This document shows positions 6,902 through 16,944 of a DNA stretch of 64,000 nucleotides, in pieces. The notes under the pieces are model-generated. The model ran no database searches. It saw nothing but the letters and a program-made list of their open reading frames with translations, and had not been told where the DNA came from. The stretch comes from JAAXHB01 sp965214945 (GTDB taxonomy: Bacteria > Actinomycetota > Acidimicrobiia > Acidimicrobiales > Aldehydirespiratoraceae), in contig OZ244029.1 in NCBI GenBank assembly GCA_965214945.1, positions 806,001 to 870,000 on the forward strand, given 5' to 3'. Position numbers and translations under genes: made by a program. The first letter of the stretch is position 1, and each line of letters opens with the position of its first letter.

Positions 6902-9900
6902 TGGCGTTTTCGGAGACGGTGCGTTGGGTGGCGTCGTCGTAGCCGGCGTCGTTGTTGGCACGGACCTCGAGTTCGTATGAGATCTCGGTCCCCAGGTGCT
7001 TCAGCACGAGATCGCTGATGTCGCCGATCTGCTTGATCCAGCGCACCGAGTCGAGGTCGAAATGCGCGTAGAATTTGGTGATCGCTGGTAGCTCGGGGGT
7101 AGGCGGCTCGCCGGGCGGGTCACCGACGTTGCCTCCGCCGGGCTTGCCGCCTCCGCCTGGCGGTGGGGGAGGTGGGGTCGGCGCCGGAACGTGGTCCGGG
7201 TGAACAACAAGACCGCTCCTCATCACTGGCGAGACGTGCTCACCCGTGCGCACGCCGACCCAAGTCTCGCCGTCATGGGCTTCGGCGTAGCCGAAGGTGT
7301 CCTGCTCCCAGTTAAGGTTGGACGTGCCGTCGCTGATCGCATCGGCCAGGGTGTCGTAGGACGCCAGCCGATGCAGGTGCGGGTATCGGGCATAGTTGGA
7401 CCAGAGGTCGCCCACGGAAATGTCTCCCCGGTCCGTCCAGAGGTCGTAGCGGTCGATATACCTCTTCACCCAGAAGCCGCCGTAGGTGGCGATCAGCTTC
7501 TCCTCGGTGGCGAGCTTCTTGCTGACCCGGGCGGCGATGTCGCACCGCTCGGTGGCTTTGGTCGTCTGCCAGATGATCTCGCTGGTCCCGGGCTCCTGGC
7601 GCGGTGTGAGCACAAGGGTGAACGTTTCGGCGATGAGGCTGTCGACTTGCTGAGAGGTCTCGGCCGCTTTCGTCTCGGCCTGCTTCTTCTGGTGGGGTGT
7701 GAGATCGAGCGTCTCGTGCTCGTCGACGATCGAGCACCAGGCCAGATACAACCGGGTCGCCGCCCGGAGTTCGCTCAGTCGGTTGGCAGCCGCGGCTGTG
7801 AACACCAACAGGTTGCGGTTCAGCCGAGGTCCACTGTGGCGCTGGTTGAGAATCTTCGATGCCAGCTTGACGGCAGGCGAGTGGTCGTCGTTGGGTGAAT
7901 GGGTGACCTTCGGGGTCAGGATCACGAGGCGCACGCCGTCATCGTCGTCGGGGACGTCGCCGGGGCCTTCTGCGAATACCTGCACAGCGGCGAAGTTGCC
8001 TCGGTCGGACTGTTTAGCGATTCGCTTTTTGACTTCGTCGTCAGCGTCTCGGTCGGAATAGTTCGACGCTGCCCGATCTGCAGCGAGGCGGGTGACTGTA
8101 GGCTGCAGCGCGTACCAGTACTGTGCGCCGTCGACGTAGAGGTGCGTCGCTCGGCCGGACAGCCGTCTCAGGGCAGCGGTGAACTGCTCGACCGGCTCGC
8201 CAGGCTGAGCACAGCCGAGCATGATGTGTTTTACGTCGATACCGCGTGAGCGGTCGGGCTTAGCGGCTGAGCCCATGTAGACGGTGCGGGCCGCTCGCCG
8301 GGTGGCCGAGTAGCGCCCGAGGTGCTTGTACTCGTTATCGATGCGCAACGGCAGGGAATTTTCGCCGTCGACGTCGGCCTTGATAACAGGGTCCCAGCTC
8401 TCTTCGAGGTACTTCTTCATCTCGCTAACCAGCGCGCCGGAGTCCATCGGGAGGTTGCCGGGCATGATCAGCAGCGACTGGTCGCCGCGCTGCCAAAGCT
8501 GCGATATCGCCAGGGCCATCAGTCGCAACACGCCCCGGGTTCGCTGGAACTTGTCGAGTGCCGACCAGTCGCCGAAGAGCCGATCGAACAGTTCGGGATG
8601 GATCGGATACGACGCTTCCATTCTCCGGCGGTAGTCGGTCTCGGAGCAGCCGGCCGGGAACTCGATTGCCCTGTTGCGGTACATCTCGGAGAACGCCCGG
8701 ATCACCCCGTCGCGCACCCGGGCCTTGTCCGCGGGGATGGTCTCAAACAGACGACGCCGGACGATCTCGAACGACTCGTCCGGCGATGCCGGTTGCCACT
8801 GGGCAGCCAAGCGGGTGACGACGTTCTTCAGCTTCTCCAGTGCGGTCTTGCCGCGGTCGCCGCCGATCTCGATGTCGGACGCCGGGATCGACACGAGTAC
8901 CACTACGTTGGGCACTGCGGCGGCAGCCTCGGTGAGCGACTGGGCAAAGGTGAACTGGGTGTCGAAATCACCTCCGGCCAGCCGCCTGCCGTCACCACCA
9001 TCGCGAAGCTGACGGGCGTAGGCGACCCATTCGTCGATCAGCACGACAGCAGGGCCGAACTGCTGAAACAGGGTCCGAAGCGCGGCACCGGGGTTGGTGC
9101 CCGCCTCGTCGTCGGTGCGAACTAGTTCATAGCCGGCCTTGCCGCCCAGTTGGTAAGCGAGACGACCCCACAGAGTGTGCAGCTCGATGCCGTCTTCTAC
9201 CGGCTCCGGCGCGGCCGGAGAGATGGTTTGGCCGACCAGGACCGCACGGTTGATGTTGCCGGGCAGCGACAGCTTCTCGGTGGTGAGGGCCTCGGCGATG
9301 CCTGGGAGATCCTTTGCGGGCACGTCGGATGCGAGGTGGTAGAGGGCGATCATCGAGTGGGTCTTGCCGCCGCCGAAGTTGGTCTGCAGCTCGATCACTG
9401 GGTCGCCGCCGGCGCCGGAGAGGCGCCTGGTCGCACTGACCAGCAGATCACGTAGACCCTCGGTCAGGAAGGTGCGAGCGAAGAACGCCTTGGGGTCCTG
9501 GTATTCGAAGTCGGCACGACCGTTGGCAACTTCGAAGAGGTCCGCAGCAAATTCGGCCTGGTCGAACCGTCCCGACGCCACATCGGTGTGGGGGGCAATG
9601 ATCTCCCGCCACGACGTCAGGCCCGCCTGGGGCCGACCCTCGGTCGGCTTGGCGGCGATCTTGCGGCGCTCAGAGCGGGCTTCCTCTTTGAAGATCTGGC
9701 GCATCAGGCCGCGGCGCAGCGTCTTGATGGACTGACGGTTCTCGGTGTCGCCGAAGGCCTCGAGCACGCGCTCCATCGAGTCGAGGGCGCGAGCCGTGTC
9801 GTCGCTCGAAAACGAGTTCTGGTGCGCCCAGCTATTCCGAACGTCAGCTACCTCAAAAACGAGCGAACGGATCGCTGGCGGGAAGCCATGCCCGAACACC

Positions 9901-10106
9901 TCTTTCCAGGTCACCTTGATTCCTTTGAAGACGAAGGCGATGTCTTGGGTGCTCGGGTTTCGCTCAGGGTTGTATAAGCGCTGGTTGACCTGTTGCAGCC
10001 AGTCATACCCGTAGAAGCCTTGCCAGGTCTCCTCACACTTCGGGGCGAGACCATCTCGCAGAAGATCGAGTGCCTTCGCGATCCTTTCTGTGTTTGCCAT
10101 CACCAT
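6867..10106 (-). CDS. DUF499 AAA+-type ATPase with N-terminal Swt1-like HEPN domain (defence operon)
   Basis: About 1079 residues from ATG 10106, with an AAGG site before it and the methylase stop 28 bp upstream. Residues 1-110 resemble a Swt1-type HEPN domain with an R-x4-H motif (RNSWAH, about 89-94), a possible RNase site. The ATPase core has Walker A NFGGGKTHS near residue 246 and Walker B VVLIDEW near 355. A Pro/Gly-rich linker (PTPPPPPPGGGG) precedes a C-terminal beta domain. This is the COG1483-type ATPase found with DUF1156 methylases and SNF2 helicases in defence loci; here it is the last gene of that operon. It presumably powers recognition or processing of foreign DNA. Confidence 0.9.
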   Translation of the reverse strand: MVMANTERIAKALDLLRDGLAPKCEETWQGFYGYDWLQQVNQRLYNPERNPSTQDIAFVFKGIKVTWKEVFGHGFPPAIRSLVFEVADVRNSWAHQNSFSSDDTARALDSMERVLEAFGDTENRQSIKTLRRGLMRQIFKEEARSERRKIAAKPTEGRPQAGLTSWREIIAPHTDVASGRFDQAEFAADLFEVANGRADFEYQDPKAFFARTFLTEGLRDLLVSATRRLSGAGGDPVIELQTNFGGGKTHSMIALYHLASDVPAKDLPGIAEALTTEKLSLPGNINRAVLVGQTISPAAPEPVEDGIELHTLWGRLAYQLGGKAGYELVRTDDEAGTNPGAALRTLFQQFGPAVVLIDEWVAYARQLRDGGDGRRLAGGDFDTQFTFAQSLTEAAAAVPNVVVLVSIPASDIEIGGDRGKTALEKLKNVVTRLAAQWQPASPDESFEIVRRRLFETIPADKARVRDGVIRAFSEMYRNRAIEFPAGCSETDYRRRMEASYPIHPELFDRLFGDWSALDKFQRTRGVLRLMALAISQLWQRGDQSLLIMPGNLPMDSGALVSEMKKYLEESWDPVIKADVDGENSLPLRIDNEYKHLGRYSATRRAARTVYMGSAAKPDRSRGIDVKHIMLGCAQPGEPVEQFTAALRRLSGRATHLYVDGAQYWYALQPTVTRLAADRAASNYSDRDADDEVKKRIAKQSDRGNFAAVQVFAEGPGDVPDDDDGVRLVILTPKVTHSPNDDHSPAVKLASKILNQRHSGPRLNRNLLVFTAAAANRLSELRAATRLYLAWCSIVDEHETLDLTPHQKKQAETKAAETSQQVDSLIAETFTLVLTPRQEPGTSEIIWQTTKATERCDIAARVSKKLATEEKLIATYGGFWVKRYIDRYDLWTDRGDISVGDLWSNYARYPHLHRLASYDTLADAISDGTSNLNWEQDTFGYAEAHDGETWVGVRTGEHVSPVMRSGLVVHPDHVPAPTPPPPPPGGGGKPGGGNVGDPPGEPPTPELPAITKFYAHFDLDSVRWIKQIGDISDLVLKHLGTEISYELEVRANNDAGYDDATQRTVSENATNLGARASEFE

Positions 10107-10134
10107 GGCGGCACTACCTTGCTTTCGTGGTCGG

Positions 10135-12885
10135 TCAGAGTAACGACCCCTGGGCTTCTCCCATAGGAGCGCCAATCTCCAGCAGATCGGGCCAGGTGGT
10201 GATCAGGCCGTTGTAGGCGCTGGCCTCTTCAGCCCGGCCGTTGTCGTTTGCCTTCTTGTACAGCACATAGGCAAGTTGGCGTGCCCGGTCGGCGTAGCCG
10301 CCAAGCTGGTGCAACAGCGCGGCGGCCTCCGGCTCCGACCGCTCCAAGGTGGCGACGAGGTGCTGGGTGGCCTCCCACACGGTCAACCGGTCGTCTAGTG
10401 CAGGGTGCCAGTAGGGATCCAACTCGTCGCGACGGTAGAGCCGGAACCGACCGCCTCGGGCTTTACCGATGCCGGCTTCTTCAAGACCTGCGAGGGACGT
10501 GTTCTTAGCCCGGGCGAGGTTGTCAGCGTCGCCGGATGCGGCCGGGTCGTAGCCGTGCTGGGCGAACCAGGTGACCGCGAAACGGGAGTCCGCGTCGAGT
10601 TCGGCTTCTTCGCCGTCGAGAATCTCCCCTAGCACGTCGTTGATGATCGCCAACGCAGACGACACAGGCATGACCCTTCCGTCGGCCTCGATCACCTTGG
10701 CGTAACGCGAAAACACCCCGATGCCAGGGCCGATGGTCGACTGCGCCATGTCGACCGGCGCGATGTTGCCTGTCTGCAGAACACGCACAGCCTCGGGCAG
10801 TTCGTTGCGGAGAGCCTCCACGAACTGCCCGCGTGAAGCGGGCGCGACACCCTCAGGGCGCGGCCGGCAAACAAGGACGATCGACGACGCCAGAGCATTC
10901 GACTTCATGGCGCGGAGTCTTGATTGATTCTCAGTCCGCATCGGCCACGTTGCCGTGATCTGCATACCGGCATCCGCCACGCCCTGCAAGAACGTGTCCC
11001 AACCGGTGGACCGGACCCCGCCTTCGCTGGTTTCGGTTGCCTTGTAAGCGTAGAAGATCGTCACCGGCACATCCGGGGTTGACGCTTCGGCCACCTCGGC
11101 TACGAATTCAGCCATGCCCGACTCAAAATGCTCCTCAGCCTTCTGTTTCGACCCGGCTCGATAGCGGTTGGCGACCAGCTCGTCGGCCTTCGGGGTCAGC
11201 AATGTCGCGCACTCGTCAGGCCATACGTCCGCTAGGTTGCGACGCAACCACACGTAGAAGAAATCCGATATGTCGGCATAGGGGACATTGTCGTAGTACG
11301 GCGGATCGGTGGAGACGGCAACGTTGCGCGCGCTCCGCACTCGTGCAATGGCGTCCATCTGGACCGCTCGACCCTCGAGGCCCATCACGGACCCGATGCT
11401 TACCAGGCCCCTCATCGTGCCGCTGAGGCACGTCAAGAAAGACCCGGAGCTGGAACTGAACGGGTTCGACTCAGCGAAGTCCCAAATCATGGGGATGGCC
11501 TGACGACCGAATAGCTGGCGCGGACACTGCGCTCTCGGCTCCCACCGGACCAGAGAATTGCCAAGATCCGCCTGCTTGTCGATGCCGAACGCCAGATACG
11601 TCACCACCGCGTCCGCATATGCATCCGCGCCCGTGCCGCCGTCTCGCAGGCGGATCTCATCGGATGCCATGCCCGCAGCCGCCGCATGGGCCTCGACCAA
11701 CCCCCGAACATCGGCCAGCAGATCGGAGAACGTGGTAAGCGCTGTCAATTGCCGCGGGGTGAACAGGTCCTCCCAATCGCCCATGCCGTAGTTTGGCGGG
11801 TTGCTGTACTGCGGGTTGGAGGGAAGCGGCCCCAGGATCAGTTCGCAGTTCACGTCGGTTGCGGCGGTGTGCTCGAGAGTCGGCCCGAGGTACATTCGAC
11901 CTCGCGGTATTCCTTCGGCGACGACGGCCATGAGCTGGGCGCCCATCCGCCCGGCCCGGCCTTCAGCCTTGATGTAGACACCGGGAATCGCGGCACCGGT
12001 GGCGATGCAGGTTCCATTGCCCCTGTTGACCGTCCTGGGATGCGATGGGCTCCCGCCCGTTCTGACCTCGTAGCGGACCGTCTGAGCGACGCGGTCGATC
12101 ACCGGCTCGATCCAAACGGGCGGCTTGCCTCTCCGCTTGGCGAGATACCACGACGCCACAAGCGGAACATGACCGCTCCAGGCCGGATCAGGCGATTCGA
12201 CTGTTCTCGCCCAGATCCAAGCAATCGGCGTGAGTTTCTCGCCGTTGGGGCCTGTTGCATCCGGGTACAGGTGCCCGATCCGCTGCTGGGCTTGGTCTCG
12301 CATCCAGTGCCCGTAAGCCTCCACGTCGGCTGCCAGCCCCTGCGCGCGTTCCCACGTGGCCATCTCGTCTTGGAGGTCGGGGTGCACAGGCGGTCGGTTG
12401 GCGAAGCGCGGCGGGATCTCGATCATCGCCTTCTGTATCAGCACCGCTACCGGGTTGAGATCACCTGATAGAGCCTGGAGACCCAGCCGCTGAGCCTCCA
12501 GAGGGATAGACCCCCCTCCGCCGAACGGATCAAGGATCGGTGGCGGACCGTCGGGGAAGCAACGCTCGATCTCGGCCTTTGCCTCGGCTAGCACCTGCGG
12601 GTCGTTGGAGTTCTTCCACACCGCCAGCCGCTCAAGAATCCCGAACAGACGCTGCCTTTCCGCTTCTTGCTGCTCGTTGCTCAACGAATTATCAGCCGAC
12701 GGATCATCCACCAGCGACGCCCAGATCACAGCCCTCGCTGCCACCAGCGGTCTGCGCGCCCACCAAAGGTGCAGCGTCGACGGGTGACCGTGCCGGATCG
12801 ACTTTTCCCGTGACGCTTGGACATTGATCTCGGCCAACGGCAGAGCAACCTCGATTAGCTTCGGCTTGTAGTCGGTGCTCAACAC
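10135..12885 (-). CDS. DUF1156 adenine-specific DNA methyltransferase (defence operon)
   Basis: 916 residues, GTG start overlapping the helicase stop by 7 bp (GTGTTGA). The N-terminal DUF1156 signature SIRHGHPSTLHLWWARRPL is at about 29-47. The S-adenosylmethionine-binding motif DPFGGGGS is at 119-126, and the catalytic DPPYYDNVPYAD is near residue 527. This is the COG1743 type of N6-adenine methylase. In its operon it would mark self DNA while the helicase and ATPase act on unmodified DNA. The target sequence cannot be read. The large insert between the two motifs is usual for the family. Confidence 0.93.
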   Translation of the reverse strand: MLSTDYKPKLIEVALPLAEINVQASREKSIRHGHPSTLHLWWARRPLVAARAVIWASLVDDPSADNSLSNEQQEAERQRLFGILERLAVWKNSNDPQVLAEAKAEIERCFPDGPPPILDPFGGGGSIPLEAQRLGLQALSGDLNPVAVLIQKAMIEIPPRFANRPPVHPDLQDEMATWERAQGLAADVEAYGHWMRDQAQQRIGHLYPDATGPNGEKLTPIAWIWARTVESPDPAWSGHVPLVASWYLAKRRGKPPVWIEPVIDRVAQTVRYEVRTGGSPSHPRTVNRGNGTCIATGAAIPGVYIKAEGRAGRMGAQLMAVVAEGIPRGRMYLGPTLEHTAATDVNCELILGPLPSNPQYSNPPNYGMGDWEDLFTPRQLTALTTFSDLLADVRGLVEAHAAAAGMASDEIRLRDGGTGADAYADAVVTYLAFGIDKQADLGNSLVRWEPRAQCPRQLFGRQAIPMIWDFAESNPFSSSSGSFLTCLSGTMRGLVSIGSVMGLEGRAVQMDAIARVRSARNVAVSTDPPYYDNVPYADISDFFYVWLRRNLADVWPDECATLLTPKADELVANRYRAGSKQKAEEHFESGMAEFVAEVAEASTPDVPVTIFYAYKATETSEGGVRSTGWDTFLQGVADAGMQITATWPMRTENQSRLRAMKSNALASSIVLVCRPRPEGVAPASRGQFVEALRNELPEAVRVLQTGNIAPVDMAQSTIGPGIGVFSRYAKVIEADGRVMPVSSALAIINDVLGEILDGEEAELDADSRFAVTWFAQHGYDPAASGDADNLARAKNTSLAGLEEAGIGKARGGRFRLYRRDELDPYWHPALDDRLTVWEATQHLVATLERSEPEAAALLHQLGGYADRARQLAYVLYKKANDNGRAEEASAYNGLITTWPDLLEIGAPMGEAQGSLL

Positions 12886-15800
12886 GGGTCTCCGGCATGT
12901 GCTAGCAGATCAGCCACCTTGAGAGGCACCTTGGTCTGCGCAAAATGCAGGGTTACATCTGCGAAAGGCTCCACCAGGTAGCGCACAACTGGTGCCTCGC
13001 AGGGGTCGTCGGGCACGGAAGCCACGGCCAAACGCCAGCGCTCGGGGTTGGACTTGGCCTTCTGCACCTGCTGGGCCGAGACGCTGATCTCGGTGGTCCG
13101 GGGCAGGTGGCTCTTGACTTCGATGAAGTAGTGCATGCCGGTTGCGGGGTCCACAGAGTCGATGTCGAAACCGGGGTTGCTGTGATGCTGCGGGGTCGGC
13201 TTCCGGCCGAGCGCCCGTTCGGCCTCACAAACCGCTTCCACGCCTCGGCGGTCGGTTTCGAGCTTGTCGGCGGAGGCGTCGGGATCCGGGGGAGTGCCGG
13301 CAAGGCTGTCGAGCAGCCCCTGGGGGACCACGAGCGCAGCACCGACGATGGTGGGTGGGTTGTTGTGCAGATCGGCCTCCAGGTCGAGTTCGAGCCGGCG
13401 CCTTGTGAGGCGGTCTGCGAGTTCGTCGGCTCGAGCGCTGGCTCGACCGGAGTTGAGCCTGGGCTTCTTTCCTTGAAGTTCCTGGAACTTGAGGTCTTCG
13501 GCTCTCATGTCCCAGAACTGGATCTCAGAACGGAGCCGCTCCTTCACGGCCGTCCAAACCTTGTTGACTCGCTGGCGGGTGACAGCGGCAATCTCGCCGA
13601 AGTGAGGGCCAGCGAGGTGCTCGATAGCCCAGGCTCGAGCGGCATTCTCGGCTGTGGCATCGGCCCACTCGTCGTCGAGGCGCCCGCTGATGAGCGCTCG
13701 TTGGTCGTCGGAGATCGGGTCGTAGCCGAGGTAGGGCTCTGCGCCGGCGTCAACAACGTTGTGATGGCGGTCAATCTCGACGTATTGGAAACGGCGGCTC
13801 ACCACCTGGCGGCTGCCGTGCACTTGGCGGCCGTCGGTCACAGTGTGATCGAGATACACCAGCAGTCTTGGCTCGGTGCTCGGTTCGTCGGCTGCTACGA
13901 GAGTGGCGCCGGCTGTCAGAGTGTTGCCGTGGTCGGCCAACACCTTGTCGACAAGAGCGGTCAGCAGAGGCGTGCCCGGGGAGATCAGCTCGGCGCGTTC
14001 GCCGCCTTCGAGTTGGATGCTGGCCTTGTGGAACGTCACCCTCGAATAGCGGTCGTGCAGCGGGCCAAGGGTCGGGTTGGCGGGGTTCCTTACGGATGCA
14101 GGCACTCGGGTGATCTCAAACCGTTCGGGTTCGCGCGCAGCAATGCGGCCGCCGTACTTCTTCAGCGCGGCCGTGAAGAACGCCTCCACGAACCACGGCT
14201 GGAGCTTGCGTGCCCGTGAGCGCTCCATGAGATCGTGTATCTCCTCGGTCGGCGCAGCGCCGAGACCTCCCACGAGAGCGCGTTCTTGCAGGACGATTTC
14301 AAGCTGGCCGCCGATCTCGCCGTCGATGATCTCGTTCATGTAGACGGCATGCGCGGGATCGCCGTCGTCGCGGATGGCTTTGATCAGCAGATCTTGGAGG
14401 GATCGGTTGATCTGAGCATCGCCCAGCACGTCGTAGACCTGATCTTTGTAGATGCCCTTTTGCTGTTCGATCTTGTGAAAGAGTCGCTCGAACACTTTGC
14501 CCTCACGGGTCTCGTGGGCCACAAGATTCCAGAGATGGCACGGCAGTTGTTGACCGATCCGGTGGATCCGTCCGAAGCGCTGCTCGATCCGGTTGGGGTT
14601 CCAGGGCAGGTCGTAGTTGACCATCATGTTGGCCACCTGCAGGTTCACGCCCTCGCCGGCGGCATCGGTGGCCACCAGAATCCGAACAGTCGGGTCGACC
14701 CGGAAGCGGTCTTGGATCACGCGTCGGTCGTGGCGTTTGATCCCGCCGTGGATGGTCACCACAGCCTCGGGCCGGCCCAGCTCGGCCACGATCCGATCGG
14801 CGACATAGGTGAGAGTATCCTTGTGCTCTGAGAACACGATCAGCTTGCGCGGCCCTGCTTCTGGTTCGTGGGGGTTTTGGGCTGCGGTGGGTTGGTCTGG
14901 GTTGTCGTCCTCCTCTGGAGGCCGGGCGGCAGTCGAGCGGAAGACGTCTGAGCGCAGCAGTGCGCGCAGCTCGTTCCACTTGGTGTCGACCCCGGACTTG
15001 CGGACCTTGTTGGCCAGCTCGACCAGACCGCCGAGTTCGACCACCTCGGCCTCCAAGTCCTCGGCGGTCGCCGCTGCGGTGCTGGCATCGATGACCACGT
15101 CCTCGAGGACTTCAAGTTCTTCGTCGTCGTAGTCGTCGAAGTCGAACTCCTCCAGGTCGGCGAACTTCACTCCCTTGGGCAGATCAACAGCCGGGATGGC
15201 CTCCCCGGCGGCGGCAAGCTCACGCAGCTTCGCGGCCTGATCGGCTAGCCGGTCCCGTCGGCGGCGCAGCGACTGGTAGATCGCCTTGGGGGAGGAGGCC
15301 AGGCGCCGCTGCAGGCCGGCCAGGGCGAATCCGACGATGATGCCCTTGCGCTTGTCGCCCTTCTCGCGCATCCGGTCGGCCCGGTTCATGCCGTTGCGGA
15401 CGTAGTCGGTGACCGCCTCATACAGCTCCTGCTCCAGCGGCGACAGCTCGAACTTGAGCGACGTGGCGTAGCGCTTCGTGAACAGCCGCTTGCCTTCGAA
15501 AGTGCTCAGGTTCTCCTTCACGAGCCGGCGCATCACATCGGACACGTCGGGCATTTCGTCGTTGCGGAGCCGACCTGCGAAACGGTCGGGATCCAGCAGC
15601 GTCATGAAGGCCAGAAAGTCTTCGTTCTTGCCGTTGTGCGGTGTGGCTGTGAGCAGCAGCAGGTGACGGGTGCGTTCACGCAACAGCTCGCCGAGCTCGA
15701 AGCGCTTCGTCTTCTTGAGCTTGGCGCCGTAGCGATGCGCCGCCATCTTGTGCGCCTCGTCGACGATCACGAGATCCCAGTCCGTTACGGCCAGCTTGGC

Positions 15801-16448
15801 CCGGAGATCTTCTGCCCTGGCCAGCTGATCCACCCGTGCCACCAGTAGGTGCTTTTCGAGGAACGGGTTGCCGCTGCGCGATGCCTCAACTGCCGCACGT
15901 GACATCAGTTCGAAGTCGATGCCGAACTTGTCGTACAGCTCGTCCTGCCACTGCTCGACCAGGCTTCCGGGGGCCACGATCAGACAGCGCTTCACGTCGC
16001 CTCGCAACATCAGCTCGCGGATCAGCAGGCCCGACATGATCGTCTTGCCGGCGCCAGGGTCGTCGGCGAGCAGAAACCGCAGCGGAGTCTGGGGCAGAAG
16101 CTGGTTGTAGACGGCATCGATCTGGTGCGGATACGGCTCGATGTTGGACGTGTCGACCGCCGCAAACGGATCGGCCAGGTGCGCCCAACGCATCCGACGC
16201 GCCTCGGATGCCAAGCGAAACGCCGCTCCGTCGGCGTCGAAGGTCCAGCGCCGCTCCGCTACCTCGGCTATTCCCTTGAGGTCGGCGGTTGTGATCAGCC
16301 GTTCGCCGAGCTTGCCGCCGGCTGTGCGGTAGGTGAGCGTCGCCGACTGCGGGCCGTGCTGCTCCAGGGCCACCACCACGACGTCTTCGGTGGCGACCAC
16401 GCCCGACAGGCGCCGACGGGCTGAGATGTCCGCGAAGGCCAGGGTCAT
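12879..16448 (-). CDS. SNF2-family helicase with C-terminal DUF3883 domain (defence operon)
   Basis: About 1189 residues from ATG 16448. The frame is open further upstream, but comparison with the partial duplicate at 20.2-20.7 kb shows few amino-acid changes after this ATG and many before it, which supports this start. Walker A DDPGAGKT lies near 128-135, the DEAH box (IVDEAHKMAAHRYG) near 228, TATPHNGK follows, and motif VI QRFGRIHRIGQ is near 625. The C-terminus has a DUF3883/PDDEXK-like stretch (HYFIEVKSHLPRTTEI) with an E-x-K pair. It is first in the helicase-methylase-ATPase operon and overlaps the methylase gene by 7 bp. Confidence 0.92.
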   Translation of the reverse strand: MTLAFADISARRRLSGVVATEDVVVVALEQHGPQSATLTYRTAGGKLGERLITTADLKGIAEVAERRWTFDADGAAFRLASEARRMRWAHLADPFAAVDTSNIEPYPHQIDAVYNQLLPQTPLRFLLADDPGAGKTIMSGLLIRELMLRGDVKRCLIVAPGSLVEQWQDELYDKFGIDFELMSRAAVEASRSGNPFLEKHLLVARVDQLARAEDLRAKLAVTDWDLVIVDEAHKMAAHRYGAKLKKTKRFELGELLRERTRHLLLLTATPHNGKNEDFLAFMTLLDPDRFAGRLRNDEMPDVSDVMRRLVKENLSTFEGKRLFTKRYATSLKFELSPLEQELYEAVTDYVRNGMNRADRMREKGDKRKGIIVGFALAGLQRRLASSPKAIYQSLRRRRDRLADQAAKLRELAAAGEAIPAVDLPKGVKFADLEEFDFDDYDDEELEVLEDVVIDASTAAATAEDLEAEVVELGGLVELANKVRKSGVDTKWNELRALLRSDVFRSTAARPPEEDDNPDQPTAAQNPHEPEAGPRKLIVFSEHKDTLTYVADRIVAELGRPEAVVTIHGGIKRHDRRVIQDRFRVDPTVRILVATDAAGEGVNLQVANMMVNYDLPWNPNRIEQRFGRIHRIGQQLPCHLWNLVAHETREGKVFERLFHKIEQQKGIYKDQVYDVLGDAQINRSLQDLLIKAIRDDGDPAHAVYMNEIIDGEIGGQLEIVLQERALVGGLGAAPTEEIHDLMERSRARKLQPWFVEAFFTAALKKYGGRIAAREPERFEITRVPASVRNPANPTLGPLHDRYSRVTFHKASIQLEGGERAELISPGTPLLTALVDKVLADHGNTLTAGATLVAADEPSTEPRLLVYLDHTVTDGRQVHGSRQVVSRRFQYVEIDRHHNVVDAGAEPYLGYDPISDDQRALISGRLDDEWADATAENAARAWAIEHLAGPHFGEIAAVTRQRVNKVWTAVKERLRSEIQFWDMRAEDLKFQELQGKKPRLNSGRASARADELADRLTRRRLELDLEADLHNNPPTIVGAALVVPQGLLDSLAGTPPDPDASADKLETDRRGVEAVCEAERALGRKPTPQHHSNPGFDIDSVDPATGMHYFIEVKSHLPRTTEISVSAQQVQKAKSNPERWRLAVASVPDDPCEAPVVRYLVEPFADVTLHFAQTKVPLKVADLLAHAGDPC

Positions 16449-16562
16449 CTGCCTGCCGTCTCTGGCGTTGGACTCATCAGGCAAACCGCCGGGGGCCGCC
16501 AAAGCGACGAACACGCATTGCGCCTCATGGTAGGTCCACCCTGTGACATCCACCGCAGCGAC
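16071..16562. repeat. 492-bp direct repeat, copy A (5' end of helicase gene plus upstream)
   Basis: Aligns without gaps to 20246-20737 (constant offset 4175). By eye about 27 mismatches, roughly 94-95% identity. It covers the first ~125 codons of the SNF2 helicase and about 114 bp upstream. The other copy heads a chimeric gene remnant. Confidence 0.9.
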
Positions 16563-16944
16563 AGCTTCACCGAGGCGTGCCGAACCCGGCCGGAGCACTG
16601 ACCACCGTAGCCACAACCGGGGCAGGCGCTCAGATGCCTGCCACCGCCTGCCGGGGGCGGAGCCGGTGCGGAGACCGCCTGGCCCACGGGCACCGCCCGC
16701 CGCCAACGCCGAACCGAGTGAGGCCTCTCCGGGGCCAAGACTGACTCCGGCAACTGGGTCACCCATCGGCGACCACAGAGAGTCGAGGCCTGATCCACGC
16801 GGCACATCCCTAATGTGGACTCACCACTCGATACCGCGGCCTCAGGCAGCGAGCACCCGTGATTGCAGTCACCGTGCCAGCGGCTACCATCTATTATTAG
16901 GCAGATTCACTGCTCGCTGTCACACCTCGTTGGTATCGTTGAAT
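16449..16944. promoter_or_regulatory. divergent intergenic region between helicase operon and GHKL gene
   Basis: About 496 bp. The 114 bp next to the helicase start are shared with copy B of the repeat, so that copy probably carries the same promoter or leader. The middle is very GC-rich and stays open in the helicase frame without looking coding. The last 80 bp before the GHKL ATG are AT-richer and contain TATTATTAGG. No clear operator palindrome is visible. Confidence 0.4.

Noticed and set aside
12945..14219. 424-residue plus-strand frame antisense to the SNF2 helicase gene
   Set aside because: It is a shadow of the helicase, whose motifs are continuous on the minus strand; the antisense peptide has no family signature.
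16449..16805. N-terminal extension of the helicase frame to 16805
   Set aside because: Very GC-rich, low-complexity peptide; the duplicate copy shows many replacement changes there but few after ATG 16448.
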